Below, one piece after another: positions 1-8,545 of a stretch of 16,486 nucleotides of DNA. Where the stretch lies: positions 1 to 16,486 of the forward strand of contig CAZJJY010000010.1 in NCBI GenBank assembly GCA_964546445.1. The letters are read 5' to 3'. This stretch comes from CAZJJY01 sp964546445 (lineage in GTDB: Bacteria; Patescibacteriota; Microgenomatia; PFEM01; JAPLYW01). Position 1 is the first letter of the stretch. Each line of letters starts with the position of its first letter. The notes beneath the pieces were generated by a model. That model was not told where the DNA came from. It made no database searches and saw only the letters and a program-made list of their open reading frames with translations. Position numbers and translations under genes: made by a program.

Positions 1-1
1 A

Positions 2-1012
2 AAGTTTTTTGGTTGGCCAGTGGTTTCGACTATGAATGAAGAATTTTCTAAGGGATTACTTTTGCAATTAACTGAATGGACGAGGATTAGTTCTACCTTT
101 GCCGGACATTATGATTTAGCTGCTTTTTTGGTTTTAGTTTTAGCGGTTCTAGCCGCTTTCTTATTTGGTTTAAGAAATAAAATAGCTAAAACAATTGTCA
201 TGATAGTTTCTTTTGCTGCTTTTTATGTCTTAATTTTAACTGCTTCTAGGGTTTCTTTTATCGCCTATTTAATTGCTACTGTTTTTGTCTTTGTTATGTT
301 AAAAAAACATTGGTGGCTAATTCCTGTTTTGATTGTAAGTTTTACAATAATGTTATTTTCTGGAGATATTGCCCAAAGATATGCCCTAACCTTTAATATA
401 GATACAGAAAAGATAAGTCAAATTCTTTCACCTCAGATAAAAGAAGAAGTTGTGGAAGAAGTTATTGAGGAAGTTTCTATCCCAATTCCTATTGAAGAAG
501 CCGTTGTAAAAAAAGTAACCCCAACACCTACTCTACCACCATCGGCTACAATGGTAGCTGAGGTAGCTGAGTTGGAAGAATGGAAGCCAACAACAGAGTT
601 AGCAGTTCAATATTCAGGAGGAATCAGATTTGACGTAGAATGGCCAAGATCGTTGCGCTCTTTCTATAAAAATCCTTTCTTGGGAACTGGTTATTCTTCG
701 GTTACCTTAGCTACTGATAATGATTATCTTCGTCTAATTGCCGAAACTGGTTTCTTAGGTTTTGTTGCCTTTTTCTTAATTTTCCTTGAGCTTTTAAGAA
801 GAGTTATTTACTTTCTCAAAAAAACTAAACCAGGATTAGCGAGAACTTTAGTAATTGGTATTTCAGGAGCGATTTTAGGCTTATTAGCCAATGCCGTTTT
901 TATTGATGTTTTTGAATCTTCGAAAGTAGCTTTCTTTTTCTGGATCCTAATAGGTATTTTAATTGGTATAATGAAAGTTAGTTTACCGAAAGAAGAAAGT
1001 AAAAATGTTTAA
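2..1012 (+). CDS. O-antigen ligase/polymerase-like membrane protein (5' partial)
   Basis: This is a polytopic membrane protein cut off by the left window edge: the frame is open to base 2, and the GTG at 20 or ATG at 32 are probably internal codons. Hydrophobic helices lie at about nt 110-180, 190-270, 275-365, 745-805 and 850-1000. The arginine-led RISSTFAGH segment (nt 83-109) and GIRFDVEWPRSL (about nt 620-655), followed by NPFLGTGYSS and TDNDYLRLIAETGFLG, are the pattern of Wzy_C/O-antigen ligase family proteins, which join or polymerise lipid-linked glycans on the outer face of the membrane. Between them is a low-complexity loop rich in Glu, Val, Pro and Thr (about nt 430-600). The gene overlaps the next by 8 nt. 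The family call is fairly safe; whether it acts as ligase or polymerase cannot be told. Confidence 0.75.
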   Translation, partial: KFFGWPVVSTMNEEFSKGLLLQLTEWTRISSTFAGHYDLAAFLVLVLAVLAAFLFGLRNKIAKTIVMIVSFAAFYVLILTASRVSFIAYLIATVFVFVMLKKHWWLIPVLIVSFTIMLFSGDIAQRYALTFNIDTEKISQILSPQIKEEVVEEVIEEVSIPIPIEEAVVKKVTPTPTLPPSATMVAEVAELEEWKPTTELAVQYSGGIRFDVEWPRSLRSFYKNPFLGTGYSSVTLATDNDYLRLIAETGFLGFVAFFLIFLELLRRVIYFLKKTKPGLARTLVIGISGAILGLLANAVFIDVFESSKVAFFFWILIGILIGIMKVSLPKEESKNV

Positions 1013-2465
1013 GAAAAAGATATTAATACCTTTATTATTAACTTTTATCGTTCTTTTATCTTTTGGACTTCGACTTTATAAGATAAATAGCCCCTTAGCT
1101 GATCATCATTCTTGGCGACAATCAGATACAGCCGCCGTGGCCCGTAACTTTGCCAAAGAGGGTTTTGATTTCTTTCATCCTAGGATTGATAATATGGCTC
1201 CTTTAAGTTCTTTTAGTGAAGGGAATAAAGAGAGGCTATTTATGGTCGAACCACCCATTTACCAGACAATTATTCTTCCTTTTTATAAAATATTTGGGGT
1301 AAAAGAATCGCTAGCGAGGTTAGTTTCTATAATTTTTTCTTTAGGAGCTATAATCTTCCTTTATTTGTTAGTATCAAAGTTCACCAATAGGTGGATAGGT
1401 TTATTATCTGCCTTTTTTATGGGGGTTTTACCATACAGTATTTTCTATTCGCGGACTATTTTACCTGAATCCCTGATGCTTTTTACTAGTATCGGCATGT
1501 TTTACTATTTTTACCGGTGGATTAAAGAAGAAAGGAAGAGTTTAGGAATCATAGCTTGGATTTTTGTTGCTACTTCTTTATTGCTTAAGGTTTTCCCCTT
1601 ATTTTTACTTCTACCACTAGTTTATTTACTTTATCAAAAATGGGGTTTTGCTTTTATAAAACAAAAGAAAATATGGATTTTCTTCATCTTGGCGGTTATT
1701 CCTCTTATTCTTTGGCGTATTTGGGTTAGTCAGTTTCCCGATGGAATTCCTCCTTTCGCTTGGCTTTTTAATCAGGGAGGGATTAGATTTAGACCCGCTT
1801 TTTTCCGTTGGATATTTGCCGAAAGAATTGGAAAATTAATTTTAGGCTATTGGGGATTACCGCTGTTAGTTTTAGGTTTAATTTTAAAACCTTTTAAAAA
1901 AGAAGGATATTTCTTCCATTTTTGGTTAGCTGCCTTTTTGATTTATGTAACCGTTTTCGCTAGTGGCAATGTAACTCATGATTATTATCAAATTCCTTTT
2001 ATTCCTATCGCGGCTGTCTTTTTAGCTAAGGGAAGCTGGTGGCTCTTAACAGCTTCTAAAAAATATTTCTCTCGTCTTTTATGTTATTTAAGTTTAACTA
2101 TATGTGTTCTCCTTATGATCGGTTTTTCTTGGTTTGAAGTACGTGGTTTTTATTTGATTCAAGGTGGAGTAGATTTAGCTGGTATGGCTGTTGATGAATT
2201 AACTGCAAAAGATGCCTTGGTTTTAACAGGAGATTCGAACGATGCGACCTTGCTTTATAATACCAATCGTCATGGTTGGACAGGTGGTCATGTTTCTTAC
2301 TTCCCCAATACTATGGGGACAGTCCAAAAGGTAAGAGAAATGGGAGGAACTGTTTATGTGACGACTAAATTTGATGGTAATTCTGATTTTGGTAGAGAAA
2401 TGCTTCAAGCTTTCCAAGTTATTAAAGAGACAGATCAGTATATCATCCTTTCTCTTACCCAATGA
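1005..2465 (+). CDS. PMT-family (GT39-like) membrane glycosyltransferase
   Basis: This 486-residue protein starts with a hydrophobic helix (residues 6-21), followed by LRLYKINSPLADHHSWRQSDT (about residues 22-42), typical of the first extracytoplasmic loop of PMT_2/ArnT-like GT-C enzymes, in which an acidic residue (here D33 or D41) takes part in catalysis. Roughly nine more hydrophobic segments follow, with a short soluble C-terminal domain from about residue 400. Such enzymes transfer a sugar from a polyprenyl-phosphate carrier to a glycan, lipid or protein outside the membrane. The start overlaps the preceding gene by 8 nt and the stop overlaps the next start (ATGA), suggesting translational coupling. 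The sugar and acceptor are unknown. Confidence is high for the family and low for the substrate. Confidence 0.8.
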   Translation: MFKKKILIPLLLTFIVLLSFGLRLYKINSPLADHHSWRQSDTAAVARNFAKEGFDFFHPRIDNMAPLSSFSEGNKERLFMVEPPIYQTIILPFYKIFGVKESLARLVSIIFSLGAIIFLYLLVSKFTNRWIGLLSAFFMGVLPYSIFYSRTILPESLMLFTSIGMFYYFYRWIKEERKSLGIIAWIFVATSLLLKVFPLFLLLPLVYLLYQKWGFAFIKQKKIWIFFILAVIPLILWRIWVSQFPDGIPPFAWLFNQGGIRFRPAFFRWIFAERIGKLILGYWGLPLLVLGLILKPFKKEGYFFHFWLAAFLIYVTVFASGNVTHDYYQIPFIPIAAVFLAKGSWWLLTASKKYFSRLLCYLSLTICVLLMIGFSWFEVRGFYLIQGGVDLAGMAVDELTAKDALVLTGDSNDATLLYNTNRHGWTGGHVSYFPNTMGTVQKVREMGGTVYVTTKFDGNSDFGREMLQAFQVIKETDQYIILSLTQ

Positions 2466-3673
2466 AAATTTTAATGCTGACACCATATTTGCCTTACCCA
2501 CCCTCTTCAGGAGGACAAGTAAGATCTTATAATTTAATCAAGAATTTAGCTAAGGACCACAAAATTACTCTGTTTTCTTTAATCAAATATGATCAAGAAA
2601 AAAAGTACGTTAAAGATCTAAAAAAATATTGTGAAGAGATTCATGTTTTTAAAAGAGCAGAAAAACCTTGGACTTTGCGTAATATTTTTAAAACAGTTTT
2701 TGGTTTTTATCCTTTTTTAGTAATAAGAAATCTTTCTTCAAAAGAAAAAATTGCCATTAAAAAGAAATTAAAAGAAACGAAATATGATTTAATACACGCC
2801 GAAACTTTTTATGTCATGCCTCACTTACCTAAGACTGATATTCCTATTGCCTTAACCGATCAGACAATAGAATATCAGGTTTATCAACATTATGTTAATA
2901 ATTTCAAGTTTTTACCTCTAAAGCCTTTTTTATATTTTGATGTTTTGAAATTGAAATTTTGGGAAACTAAATTTTGGAAAATGGCTGATAAGGTCATTGC
3001 TGTTTCTCAATCAGATAAACAGAAAATGAAATCTTTAGCGCCAGAACTAAAAGTAGAGGTAATTTCTAATGGAGCAGGGGAAGATCTTCTTTCTGTTTAT
3101 AAGGCTAAGAAGGAAAATAAAAAAATCTATATTCTTTTTCAGGCAAACTTTTTATGGTTACAAAATATTGAGGCAGCTTTAAAGTTAGCAAAGGAAGTTT
3201 TTCCATTAATTAGAAAAGCTTTTCCTGAGGCTATTTGTCAGGTTGTTGGTCAAAAAGCTCAAGAGAAATTGAAAGGTTTGAAGGAAGAAGGAGTGGAAAT
3301 AATTGATTTAGATAATGATGATATTGAGGGAGTTAAAGGAGCTTACAAAAGAGCAACTGTCTTTTTAGCTCCCATTGAAGGTCCCGGAGGGACAAGATTA
3401 AAGATTTTAGGGGCCATGGCAGCCGGAGTACCAGTCGTCACAACTCCTGTCGGAATAGAAGGGATTAACGCCAAAAACGAAAAGGATGTTTTAGTTAGAG
3501 AAGGGAACAAGGAATTAACTGACGCGGTTATAAAACTCTTAAAAGATAAAAGTCTTTATCAGAGAATTTCTCAATCAGCTAGAAAGTTGGTTGAGAAAAA
3601 ATATAGTTATCAGGTTATTGCCAAAACCTTAAGTCGTATTTATAAAGAAACTATCAATGAACGAAAAAATTGA
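2462..3673 (+). CDS. Glycosyltransferase family 4 (GT-B)
   Basis: This 403-residue cytoplasmic enzyme has the two Rossmann-like halves of GT-B glycosyltransferases. The N-terminal half opens with MKILMLTPYLPYPPSSGG, the glycine-rich acceptor-side loop. The linker shows VIAVSQSDKQKM, where GT4 proteins change domain. The C-terminal half has APIEGPGGTRLKILGAMAAG (about residues 301-323), the nucleotide-sugar site with its E-x7-E-type region altered to GTRLKILGAMA, followed by VPVVTTPVGIEGI. This GTRLK variant is common in GT4 proteins related to sugar transferases of the TIGR03087 (exosortase/PEP-CTERM) type. It overlaps the upstream stop by 4 nt and the next gene by 17 nt. It probably adds one sugar to a lipid-linked glycan; donor and acceptor are not readable from the sequence. 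Confidence 0.85.
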   Translation: MKILMLTPYLPYPPSSGGQVRSYNLIKNLAKDHKITLFSLIKYDQEKKYVKDLKKYCEEIHVFKRAEKPWTLRNIFKTVFGFYPFLVIRNLSSKEKIAIKKKLKETKYDLIHAETFYVMPHLPKTDIPIALTDQTIEYQVYQHYVNNFKFLPLKPFLYFDVLKLKFWETKFWKMADKVIAVSQSDKQKMKSLAPELKVEVISNGAGEDLLSVYKAKKENKKIYILFQANFLWLQNIEAALKLAKEVFPLIRKAFPEAICQVVGQKAQEKLKGLKEEGVEIIDLDNDDIEGVKGAYKRATVFLAPIEGPGGTRLKILGAMAAGVPVVTTPVGIEGINAKNEKDVLVREGNKELTDAVIKLLKDKSLYQRISQSARKLVEKKYSYQVIAKTLSRIYKETINERKN

Positions 3674-4559
3674 TCTATCGATTATCATTGTTAACTTCAA
3701 TACTAAGAATCTTTTAAGGGATTGTTTAAATTCAATTAAAAGAAGCAAAGTTAATTATAGCTTGGAGATAATTGTTGTTGATAATAAATCTAAAGATAAT
3801 TCTTCTTTGATGGTTAAAAAAGAATTTAAAGAAGTGACTTTAATAGAAAACAATGATAATTTGGGTTTTTCTAAGGCTAATAACAAAGCTGTTAAAAAAG
3901 CTCATGGCCGTTATATCTTACTCTTAAATCCAGATACAATTGTTCCAAAAGATACCTTACAGGTGATGATGGACTTCATGAAAAAAAATAAAAAAGTAGG
4001 GGCGGCTACTTGTAAAATAGAGTTGACTGATGGATCACTTGATCAAGCAAGCCATAGAGGTTTTCCTACTGTTTGGAATAGTTTTACTTATTTTTCTGGT
4101 TTAGAGAAACTTTTTCCTAAAGTAAAACTTTTTTCAGGTTATTCTTTAGGTTATTTATCTAAAAGTATTACTCATGAAATTGATTCTGCTTGTGGAGCTT
4201 TTTTAATAATTAGGAAAGAAGCAGGGGAAGAGGTAGATTGGCTTGATGAAGACTATTTTTGGTATGGAGAAGATTTAGATTTTTGTTATCGTTTAAAACA
4301 AAAAGGTTGGCAGATAATGTTTGTTCCTCAAGTAAAGATAATTCATTATAAAGGAGCAGCTTCTGGTATTAAAAAACATAGTCAAAAAATTAGTATGGCT
4401 GATGGAAAGATAAAAGAAAAAGCGATTAGAGCTTCAACAGAAGTAATGCATATTTTCTTTAGAAAGCATTACCAAAATAAATATCCTAAGTTTATTTATA
4501 AAATAACGATACTGGGTATTAAATTTTTAGAAAAAATTCGTTTATTAAGGTTAGGTTAA
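3657..4559 (+). CDS. Glycosyltransferase family 2 (rhamnosyltransferase-like)
   Basis: This 300-residue GT-A enzyme begins with LSIIIVNFNT (residues 7-16), the first beta strand of GT2 proteins. VVDNKSKDNS (40-49) binds the nucleotide, NLGFSKANN (68-76) is typical of the WbbL/RfbF rhamnosyltransferase-like subgroup, and LLLNPDT (88-94) holds the metal-binding acidic residue D93 in place of a full DxD. YFWYGEDLDFCYRLKQKGW (from nt about 4254) contains the E/D-D catalytic base region. The C-terminus is basic and amphipathic with little membrane character. It likely transfers a deoxyhexose or hexose from a nucleotide donor in the cytoplasm. The start overlaps the preceding gene by 17 nt. Family certain, specificity inferred only from resemblance. 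Confidence 0.87.
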   Translation: MNEKIDLSIIIVNFNTKNLLRDCLNSIKRSKVNYSLEIIVVDNKSKDNSSLMVKKEFKEVTLIENNDNLGFSKANNKAVKKAHGRYILLLNPDTIVPKDTLQVMMDFMKKNKKVGAATCKIELTDGSLDQASHRGFPTVWNSFTYFSGLEKLFPKVKLFSGYSLGYLSKSITHEIDSACGAFLIIRKEAGEEVDWLDEDYFWYGEDLDFCYRLKQKGWQIMFVPQVKIIHYKGAASGIKKHSQKISMADGKIKEKAIRASTEVMHIFFRKHYQNKYPKFIYKITILGIKFLEKIRLLRLG

Positions 4560-4569
4560 CTTCAAAATT

Positions 4570-5709
4570 ATGAAAATCATTATTGATGCAAGAATGTACG
4601 GCTTAGAACATACGGGGATAGGTCGTTATATTATCAATTTAATTAATCAAATCGATAAGATATCTTTTCAAAGTGAAGATAAAAATGAATATATTATTTT
4701 ATTAAGGAAAAAATATTTCGATTCTTTAGTCTTTAAAAATAAAAACATTAAAAAAATCTTGGCTGACTATTCTCATTATTCATTTAAAGAGCAGTTTTTG
4801 CTTCCATTTCAATTATTTTTGTTAAAACCTAATGTAGTTCATTTTCCTCATTTTAATGTTCCATTTTTATGGTTCGGTAAATATGTTGTTACCATCCACG
4901 ATCTTATTAAACACCAATCAAGAGGAATAAAAACAACCACTCATAGTCCTTTTATGTATTGGTTAAAGCACATTTTTTATCTTTTTATAGTTTATTCAGC
5001 TGTCAAAAGAGCAAAAAAGGTTATAACACCGAGCAAATGGTGGAAAAATGAACTGATTAAAATTTATAACCTTACTCAAGATAAAGTCGTAGTTACTTAT
5101 GAGGGAGTGGATGATAAATTTAAATTTAAAAAAGAATCTTCTTCTAATGTCCTTGATAAATTTAAAATTAAAAAACCTTTTGTTATTTATACAGGTAGTC
5201 TTTATCCCCATAAAAACGCTGATCGTTTATTAGGGGCAATTATTAGAATAAATAGAGAGAAAAAAATAAAATTAAATTTAGTTTTGGTTTGTGCAAGAAA
5301 TTTTTTCTTAAAGCGTTTTGAGAAAAAGGTTAAAGACAAAAAAGCAGAGAGTTTAGTTAAATTGATTGGTTTTGTTGATGATAAAGATTTAGTGGCTTTA
5401 TATAAGGAAGCTGAGGCTTTTGTTTTTCCATCCTTATTAGAAGGTTTTGGCTTGACTGGTCTAGAGGCAATGAGTTTAGGGCTTCCTACTATTTGCTCTT
5501 CAGCTTCTTGCTTACCTGAGGTTTATGGTCAGGCAGTAGCCTATTTTGATCCCTTAGATATTAACGATATGGTTGAAAAAATAATTCAGGTTGTTTCAGA
5601 TGATGATTTTAAAAAGTGCTTAACTAAAGCAGGTTTTAAAAAAGTAAAAGAATATTCTTGGAATAAAATGGCTAAAGAAACGTTAATGATTTATAAAAGT
5701 GTAAGTTAA
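4570..5709 (+). CDS. Glycosyltransferase family 4 (mannosyltransferase-like)
   Basis: This 379-residue GT-B protein opens with MKIIIDARMYGLEHTGIGRY: the DAR and TGIGRY pieces (residues 6-20) are the usual N-terminus of WbaZ/MtfA-like GT4 enzymes. VVTIHDL (about nt 4885-4905) and TPSKWWKNEL (about nt 5027-5056) follow. The donor-binding half has YTGSLYPHKNADRLL and then FVFPSLLEGFGLTGLEAMSLG (about residues 284-304), the complete E-x7-E motif. The gene for GDP-mannose synthesis lies two genes downstream, so GDP-mannose is a reasonable donor, though that is an inference. It sits 10 nt after the preceding stop. No clear Shine-Dalgarno sequence precedes the ATG, but start and length fit the family well. 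Confidence 0.87.
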   Translation: MKIIIDARMYGLEHTGIGRYIINLINQIDKISFQSEDKNEYIILLRKKYFDSLVFKNKNIKKILADYSHYSFKEQFLLPFQLFLLKPNVVHFPHFNVPFLWFGKYVVTIHDLIKHQSRGIKTTTHSPFMYWLKHIFYLFIVYSAVKRAKKVITPSKWWKNELIKIYNLTQDKVVVTYEGVDDKFKFKKESSSNVLDKFKIKKPFVIYTGSLYPHKNADRLLGAIIRINREKKIKLNLVLVCARNFFLKRFEKKVKDKKAESLVKLIGFVDDKDLVALYKEAEAFVFPSLLEGFGLTGLEAMSLGLPTICSSASCLPEVYGQAVAYFDPLDINDMVEKIIQVVSDDDFKKCLTKAGFKKVKEYSWNKMAKETLMIYKSVS

Positions 5710-5713
5710 TAAG

Positions 5714-6799
5714 ATGAAAATTGCTTTAGTTTATGATTGGGTTAATAAATTTGGTGGCGCAGAAAGAGTGCTTGAGGCTTTACATGAAATATATCCTAAT
5801 GCTCCTTTATATACATCGGTTTATAATCCCAAGTCAGCTTTATGGGCTTTGAAGTTCAAAGTTAAACCTTCTTTTTTAAATAAATTCCCTTTGGCTAAAA
5901 ACCATCATGAGTTTTATCCTTTTTTGACTCCTTTAGCTTTTGAGAGTTTTGATTTTTCTGATTTTGATCTGGTAATTTCTGTAACTAGCGCTCATGCTAA
6001 AGGAATTCTTACCTTGCCTTCAACTTGTCATATTTGTTATTGTTTAACACCAACACGTTATCTTTATAGTGGTTTTAAAGATTATTTTAAAAATAAATCC
6101 TTTTTATTTTTGAGTAGACCTTTTTTGAAATATTTAAAATCTTGGGATAAGGTTGCTTCTTGCAGGCCAGATTTTTATTTTTCAATTTCAGAAAATGTTA
6201 AAAAGAGAATAAAGAAATATTATTTGAAAGACTCAGAGATTGTTTATCCGCCAGTAGATATAGATAAGTTTTTTATTAAAGATAATAAAGTTTCAGATTG
6301 TTTTTTAGTTGTTTCCAGGCTTGTTAATTATAAAAAAGTTGATTTGGTAATAAGAGTTTTTAATAAATTAGGTTGGCCCTTAAAGATAGTAGGTGAGGGG
6401 AGGCAAATGACTAAATTAAAAGCTTTGGCCAAAAAGAATATTGAATTTTTAGGTAGATTGACAGATAATGAGCTAGTAGGTTATTATCAAAATTGTCGCG
6501 CAGTTATTTTTCCGCAAGAAGAAGATTTTGGTTTAGTTCCTTTAGAAGCGCAAGCTTGTGGAAAGTCCGTCTTGGCTTTCAAGGGCGGCGGGGCTTTAGA
6601 AACAATAATAGATGGGAGGACAGGAACCTTCTTTTATCCACAAACACAAAGAGCTTTAGTAAAAGCTTTGAAAAAATTTAAAGTAAAGAGTTTTAGTCCG
6701 GAGGCTTGTCGAAGAAACGCAGAAATTTTTAGTAAAGATAATTTTAAGAAAAATTTTAAGCAGGCGGTAAAATCTAAATATAAAAAATGGCAGAAATAA
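5714..6799 (+). CDS. Glycosyltransferase family 4 (WbaZ-like)
   Basis: This 361-residue GT-B enzyme starts with MKIALVYDWVNKFGGAERV, in which FGGAERV (residues 13-19) is the glycine-rich loop of WbaZ/WcaI-like mannosyltransferases. CYCLTPTRYLYSGF (about nt 6038-6080) corresponds to the conserved C-x-TP-x-RY-x-W/Y segment of that subgroup. The C-terminal half has VVSRLVNYKKVDLVI and FPQEEDFGLVPLEAQACGKSVLAF (about residues 266-289), with both glutamates of the E-x7-E motif, followed by a GGGALETI loop. It starts 4 nt after the previous stop and overlaps the start of the GDP-mannose synthesis gene by 13 nt, so co-translation is likely and GDP-mannose is the best guess for its donor. Confidence 0.87.
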   Translation: MKIALVYDWVNKFGGAERVLEALHEIYPNAPLYTSVYNPKSALWALKFKVKPSFLNKFPLAKNHHEFYPFLTPLAFESFDFSDFDLVISVTSAHAKGILTLPSTCHICYCLTPTRYLYSGFKDYFKNKSFLFLSRPFLKYLKSWDKVASCRPDFYFSISENVKKRIKKYYLKDSEIVYPPVDIDKFFIKDNKVSDCFLVVSRLVNYKKVDLVIRVFNKLGWPLKIVGEGRQMTKLKALAKKNIEFLGRLTDNELVGYYQNCRAVIFPQEEDFGLVPLEAQACGKSVLAFKGGGALETIIDGRTGTFFYPQTQRALVKALKKFKVKSFSPEACRRNAEIFSKDNFKKNFKQAVKSKYKKWQK

Positions 6800-7902
6800 A
6801 ATCAGATTTAAAAGATCATTTATATATTCTTATCCTTTGTGGGGGTGGGGGAACAAGATTATGGCCTTCCTCTCGTAAAAAAACTCCTAAACAATTCATT
6901 AATCTTTTAGGTAAAGAAACAATTTTCTCCCAAACAATTGAGAGGGCTAAGAGTTTGGTTCCTGAAGAAAGAATTTTTGTGATCACAAATTTAGACTATG
7001 TTGATGAGGTTTTAGCTCAAGGTAAAATTTCTTTGAAAAATATTATTGCTGAACCACAAAAAAGAAACACTGCTTTAGCTATGGCGGCTGGAACGGCAGT
7101 TATCGCCAAGGTTGATCCTCAAGCTGTTATTGTTAATTTAGCTTCTGATCATTTAATTTCTCCGATTGAAGATTTTGTTAAAGATATGGAAACAGCCGCT
7201 TCTTTGGCTCAAGAAGGGAATTGGCTAGTTACCGTTGGTTTAAAACCTACTTTTCCTCATACCGGTCTTGGCTATATTCAAGTTGATAAAGAATTTAAAA
7301 AAATGGATAACAAGACTGTTTTTAAAGTAAAGCAATTTAAGGAAAAACCAGATCTTTCAACAGCTAAAGAATTTATTAAAAGTGGTAAATATTTTTGGAA
7401 TGCTAATCTTTATACTTGGGGAGCAAATAGTTTTTTAGAAACCTGTAAAAAACATGCTCCAAAAATTTATGAAGGAGTTAAAAAAATTCAAACAGCTTGG
7501 AATGAAAGTAATGAAGATGAGGTAATTGAAGATGTGTATAAAAATGCAGAAAGTATTTCCATAGACTATGCTATTTCTGAAAAAGCTGACAATTTACTTT
7601 TGGTTCCAGCCTCTTTTAATTGGAATGATGTAGGTGATTGGAAAGTTGTTTTTGAAGTAGGTAAAAAAGACAAAGAAGATAATGTTTTTGTTAAGACTGG
7701 TAAAAAGGGTGAAATTTATAATATAAATAGTAATAATAACTTAGTTAGATTTGAAGATCGTTTAGTGGCCTTAATTGATGTCGAAAATTTAGTTGTTATT
7801 GACACTAAAGATGCTTTATTAATTTGTAAAAAAGATAAAGCACAGAATGTTAAAGAATTAGTTAATGTTTTAAAAGAAAAAAACAAAGAGGAATATCTTT
7901 AA
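6787..7902 (+). CDS. manC: Mannose-1-phosphate guanylyltransferase
   Basis: This enzyme makes GDP-mannose from GTP and mannose-1-phosphate. The 371 residues contain CGGGGTRLWPSSRKKTPKQF (residues 18-37), the nucleotide-binding signature with its pyrophosphorylase lysine K35. AEPQKRNTALA, NLASDHLI and FKEKP follow in the expected order; FKEKP takes the place of the usual F-V-E-K-P. FNWNDVGDW near nt 7616-7642 matches the W-x-D-V-G-x-W segment of the family. The length fits the single-domain form without the fused C-terminal phosphomannose isomerase, so mannose-6-phosphate must come from another gene. The residues before the first strand are few, and the ATG lies inside the end of the upstream GT4 gene. 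It supplies donor for the surrounding glycosyltransferases. The symbol is by function; cpsB or rfbM would be equivalent. Confidence 0.92.
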   Translation: MAEIKSDLKDHLYILILCGGGGTRLWPSSRKKTPKQFINLLGKETIFSQTIERAKSLVPEERIFVITNLDYVDEVLAQGKISLKNIIAEPQKRNTALAMAAGTAVIAKVDPQAVIVNLASDHLISPIEDFVKDMETAASLAQEGNWLVTVGLKPTFPHTGLGYIQVDKEFKKMDNKTVFKVKQFKEKPDLSTAKEFIKSGKYFWNANLYTWGANSFLETCKKHAPKIYEGVKKIQTAWNESNEDEVIEDVYKNAESISIDYAISEKADNLLLVPASFNWNDVGDWKVVFEVGKKDKEDNVFVKTGKKGEIYNINSNNNLVRFEDRLVALIDVENLVVIDTKDALLICKKDKAQNVKELVNVLKEKNKEEYL

Positions 7903-7904
7903 AA

Positions 7905-8543
7905 ATGATTTATAATTTATTAAAAAGATCTATTGATATTATTATTTCTTTGGTGATTTTAATTGTTTTTTCTCCTATCTTTTTGATAATGCCTATTTTA
8001 ATTAAGATAGATTCACAAGGACCTGTTTTTGCTGATACACCTAAAAGGGTCGGGCAAAATGAGGGGCTTTTTAAAATGTACAAATTCCGATCGATGATTT
8101 GTAATGCCCATCAGCTTTTAAAAACAGACCCTAAATTTAAAAAGATTTATGATAAGTATAAGAAAAACAGTTATAAGCTTAAATCTGATCCTAGAATTAC
8201 TAAAGTCGGTAAATTCCTAAGAAGATTTTCTCTAGACGAGTTACCTCAAGTTTTAAATGTCTTAAGAGGAGAGATGAGTATTGTTGGCCCAAGAGCTTAT
8301 TATCCTGATGAATTAGAGAATCAACAGAAAATTTATCCAGAGACTAGACAGTATGTTAAACAAATCATGGGATCGAAACCAGGAATTACCGGTTTTTGGC
8401 AAGTTACAGGAAGAAGTGACATTAATTTTGATAAAAGAGTTAAAATGGATGCAGACTATGTTAAAGAAAAATCTGTTTTAAATGATATAGCTATTATTTT
8501 AAAAACCCCTTGGGCTATGATTTCTGGAAAGGGGGCTTTGTAA
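7905..8543 (+). CDS. Polyprenyl-phosphate sugar-1-phosphate transferase (initiating)
   Basis: This 212-residue bacterial sugar transferase (PF02397, PglC/WbaP core) starts glycan assembly by moving a sugar-1-phosphate from a nucleotide sugar to a polyprenyl phosphate in the membrane. KRSIDIIIS at residues 7-15 begins the single hydrophobic segment (10-33), which contains a central proline (P24), as in the re-entrant helix of PglC. GPVF and KMYKFRSM (57-64) follow. The catalytic Asp-Glu pair is D111-E112 in SLDELPQ, then LRGEMSIVGPRAYYPDE, PGITGFWQVTGRSD and a C-terminal DIAIILKTPWAM. The size is that of the minimal catalytic form, lacking the N-terminal multi-helix part of WbaP. It begins 2 nt after the GDP-mannose gene. 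The sugar is unknown. Confidence 0.92.
   Translation: MIYNLLKRSIDIIISLVILIVFSPIFLIMPILIKIDSQGPVFADTPKRVGQNEGLFKMYKFRSMICNAHQLLKTDPKFKKIYDKYKKNSYKLKSDPRITKVGKFLRRFSLDELPQVLNVLRGEMSIVGPRAYYPDELENQQKIYPETRQYVKQIMGSKPGITGFWQVTGRSDINFDKRVKMDADYVKEKSVLNDIAIILKTPWAMISGKGAL
8526..8535 (+). promoter_or_regulatory. Shine-Dalgarno-like run for the DUF4012 gene
   Basis: GGAAAGGGGG ends 10 nt before the ATG at 8546. It supports that start over the ATG at 8510, which would leave this run inside the coding sequence. The same bases encode the last codons of the sugar transferase. Confidence 0.5.
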
Positions 8544-8545
8544 AA

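Noticed and set aside
2223..2501. Open frame on the minus strand opposite the PMT and GT4 genes, and similar minus-strand frames at 9501-9806, 10394-10609, 11072-11290 and 15590-15772
   Set aside because: Their translations show no family motif or sensible composition, and each lies opposite a well-supported gene.
6493..6681. Plus-strand 62-codon frame inside the third GT4 gene
   Set aside because: It is an out-of-frame reading of the GT4 coding sequence with arginine/serine-rich nonsense composition.
8510..8545. ATG at 8510 as the start of the DUF4012 protein
   Set aside because: It would overlap the sugar transferase by 34 nt and add 12 residues with no family support; the ATG at 8546 has a purine-rich site at a good distance.
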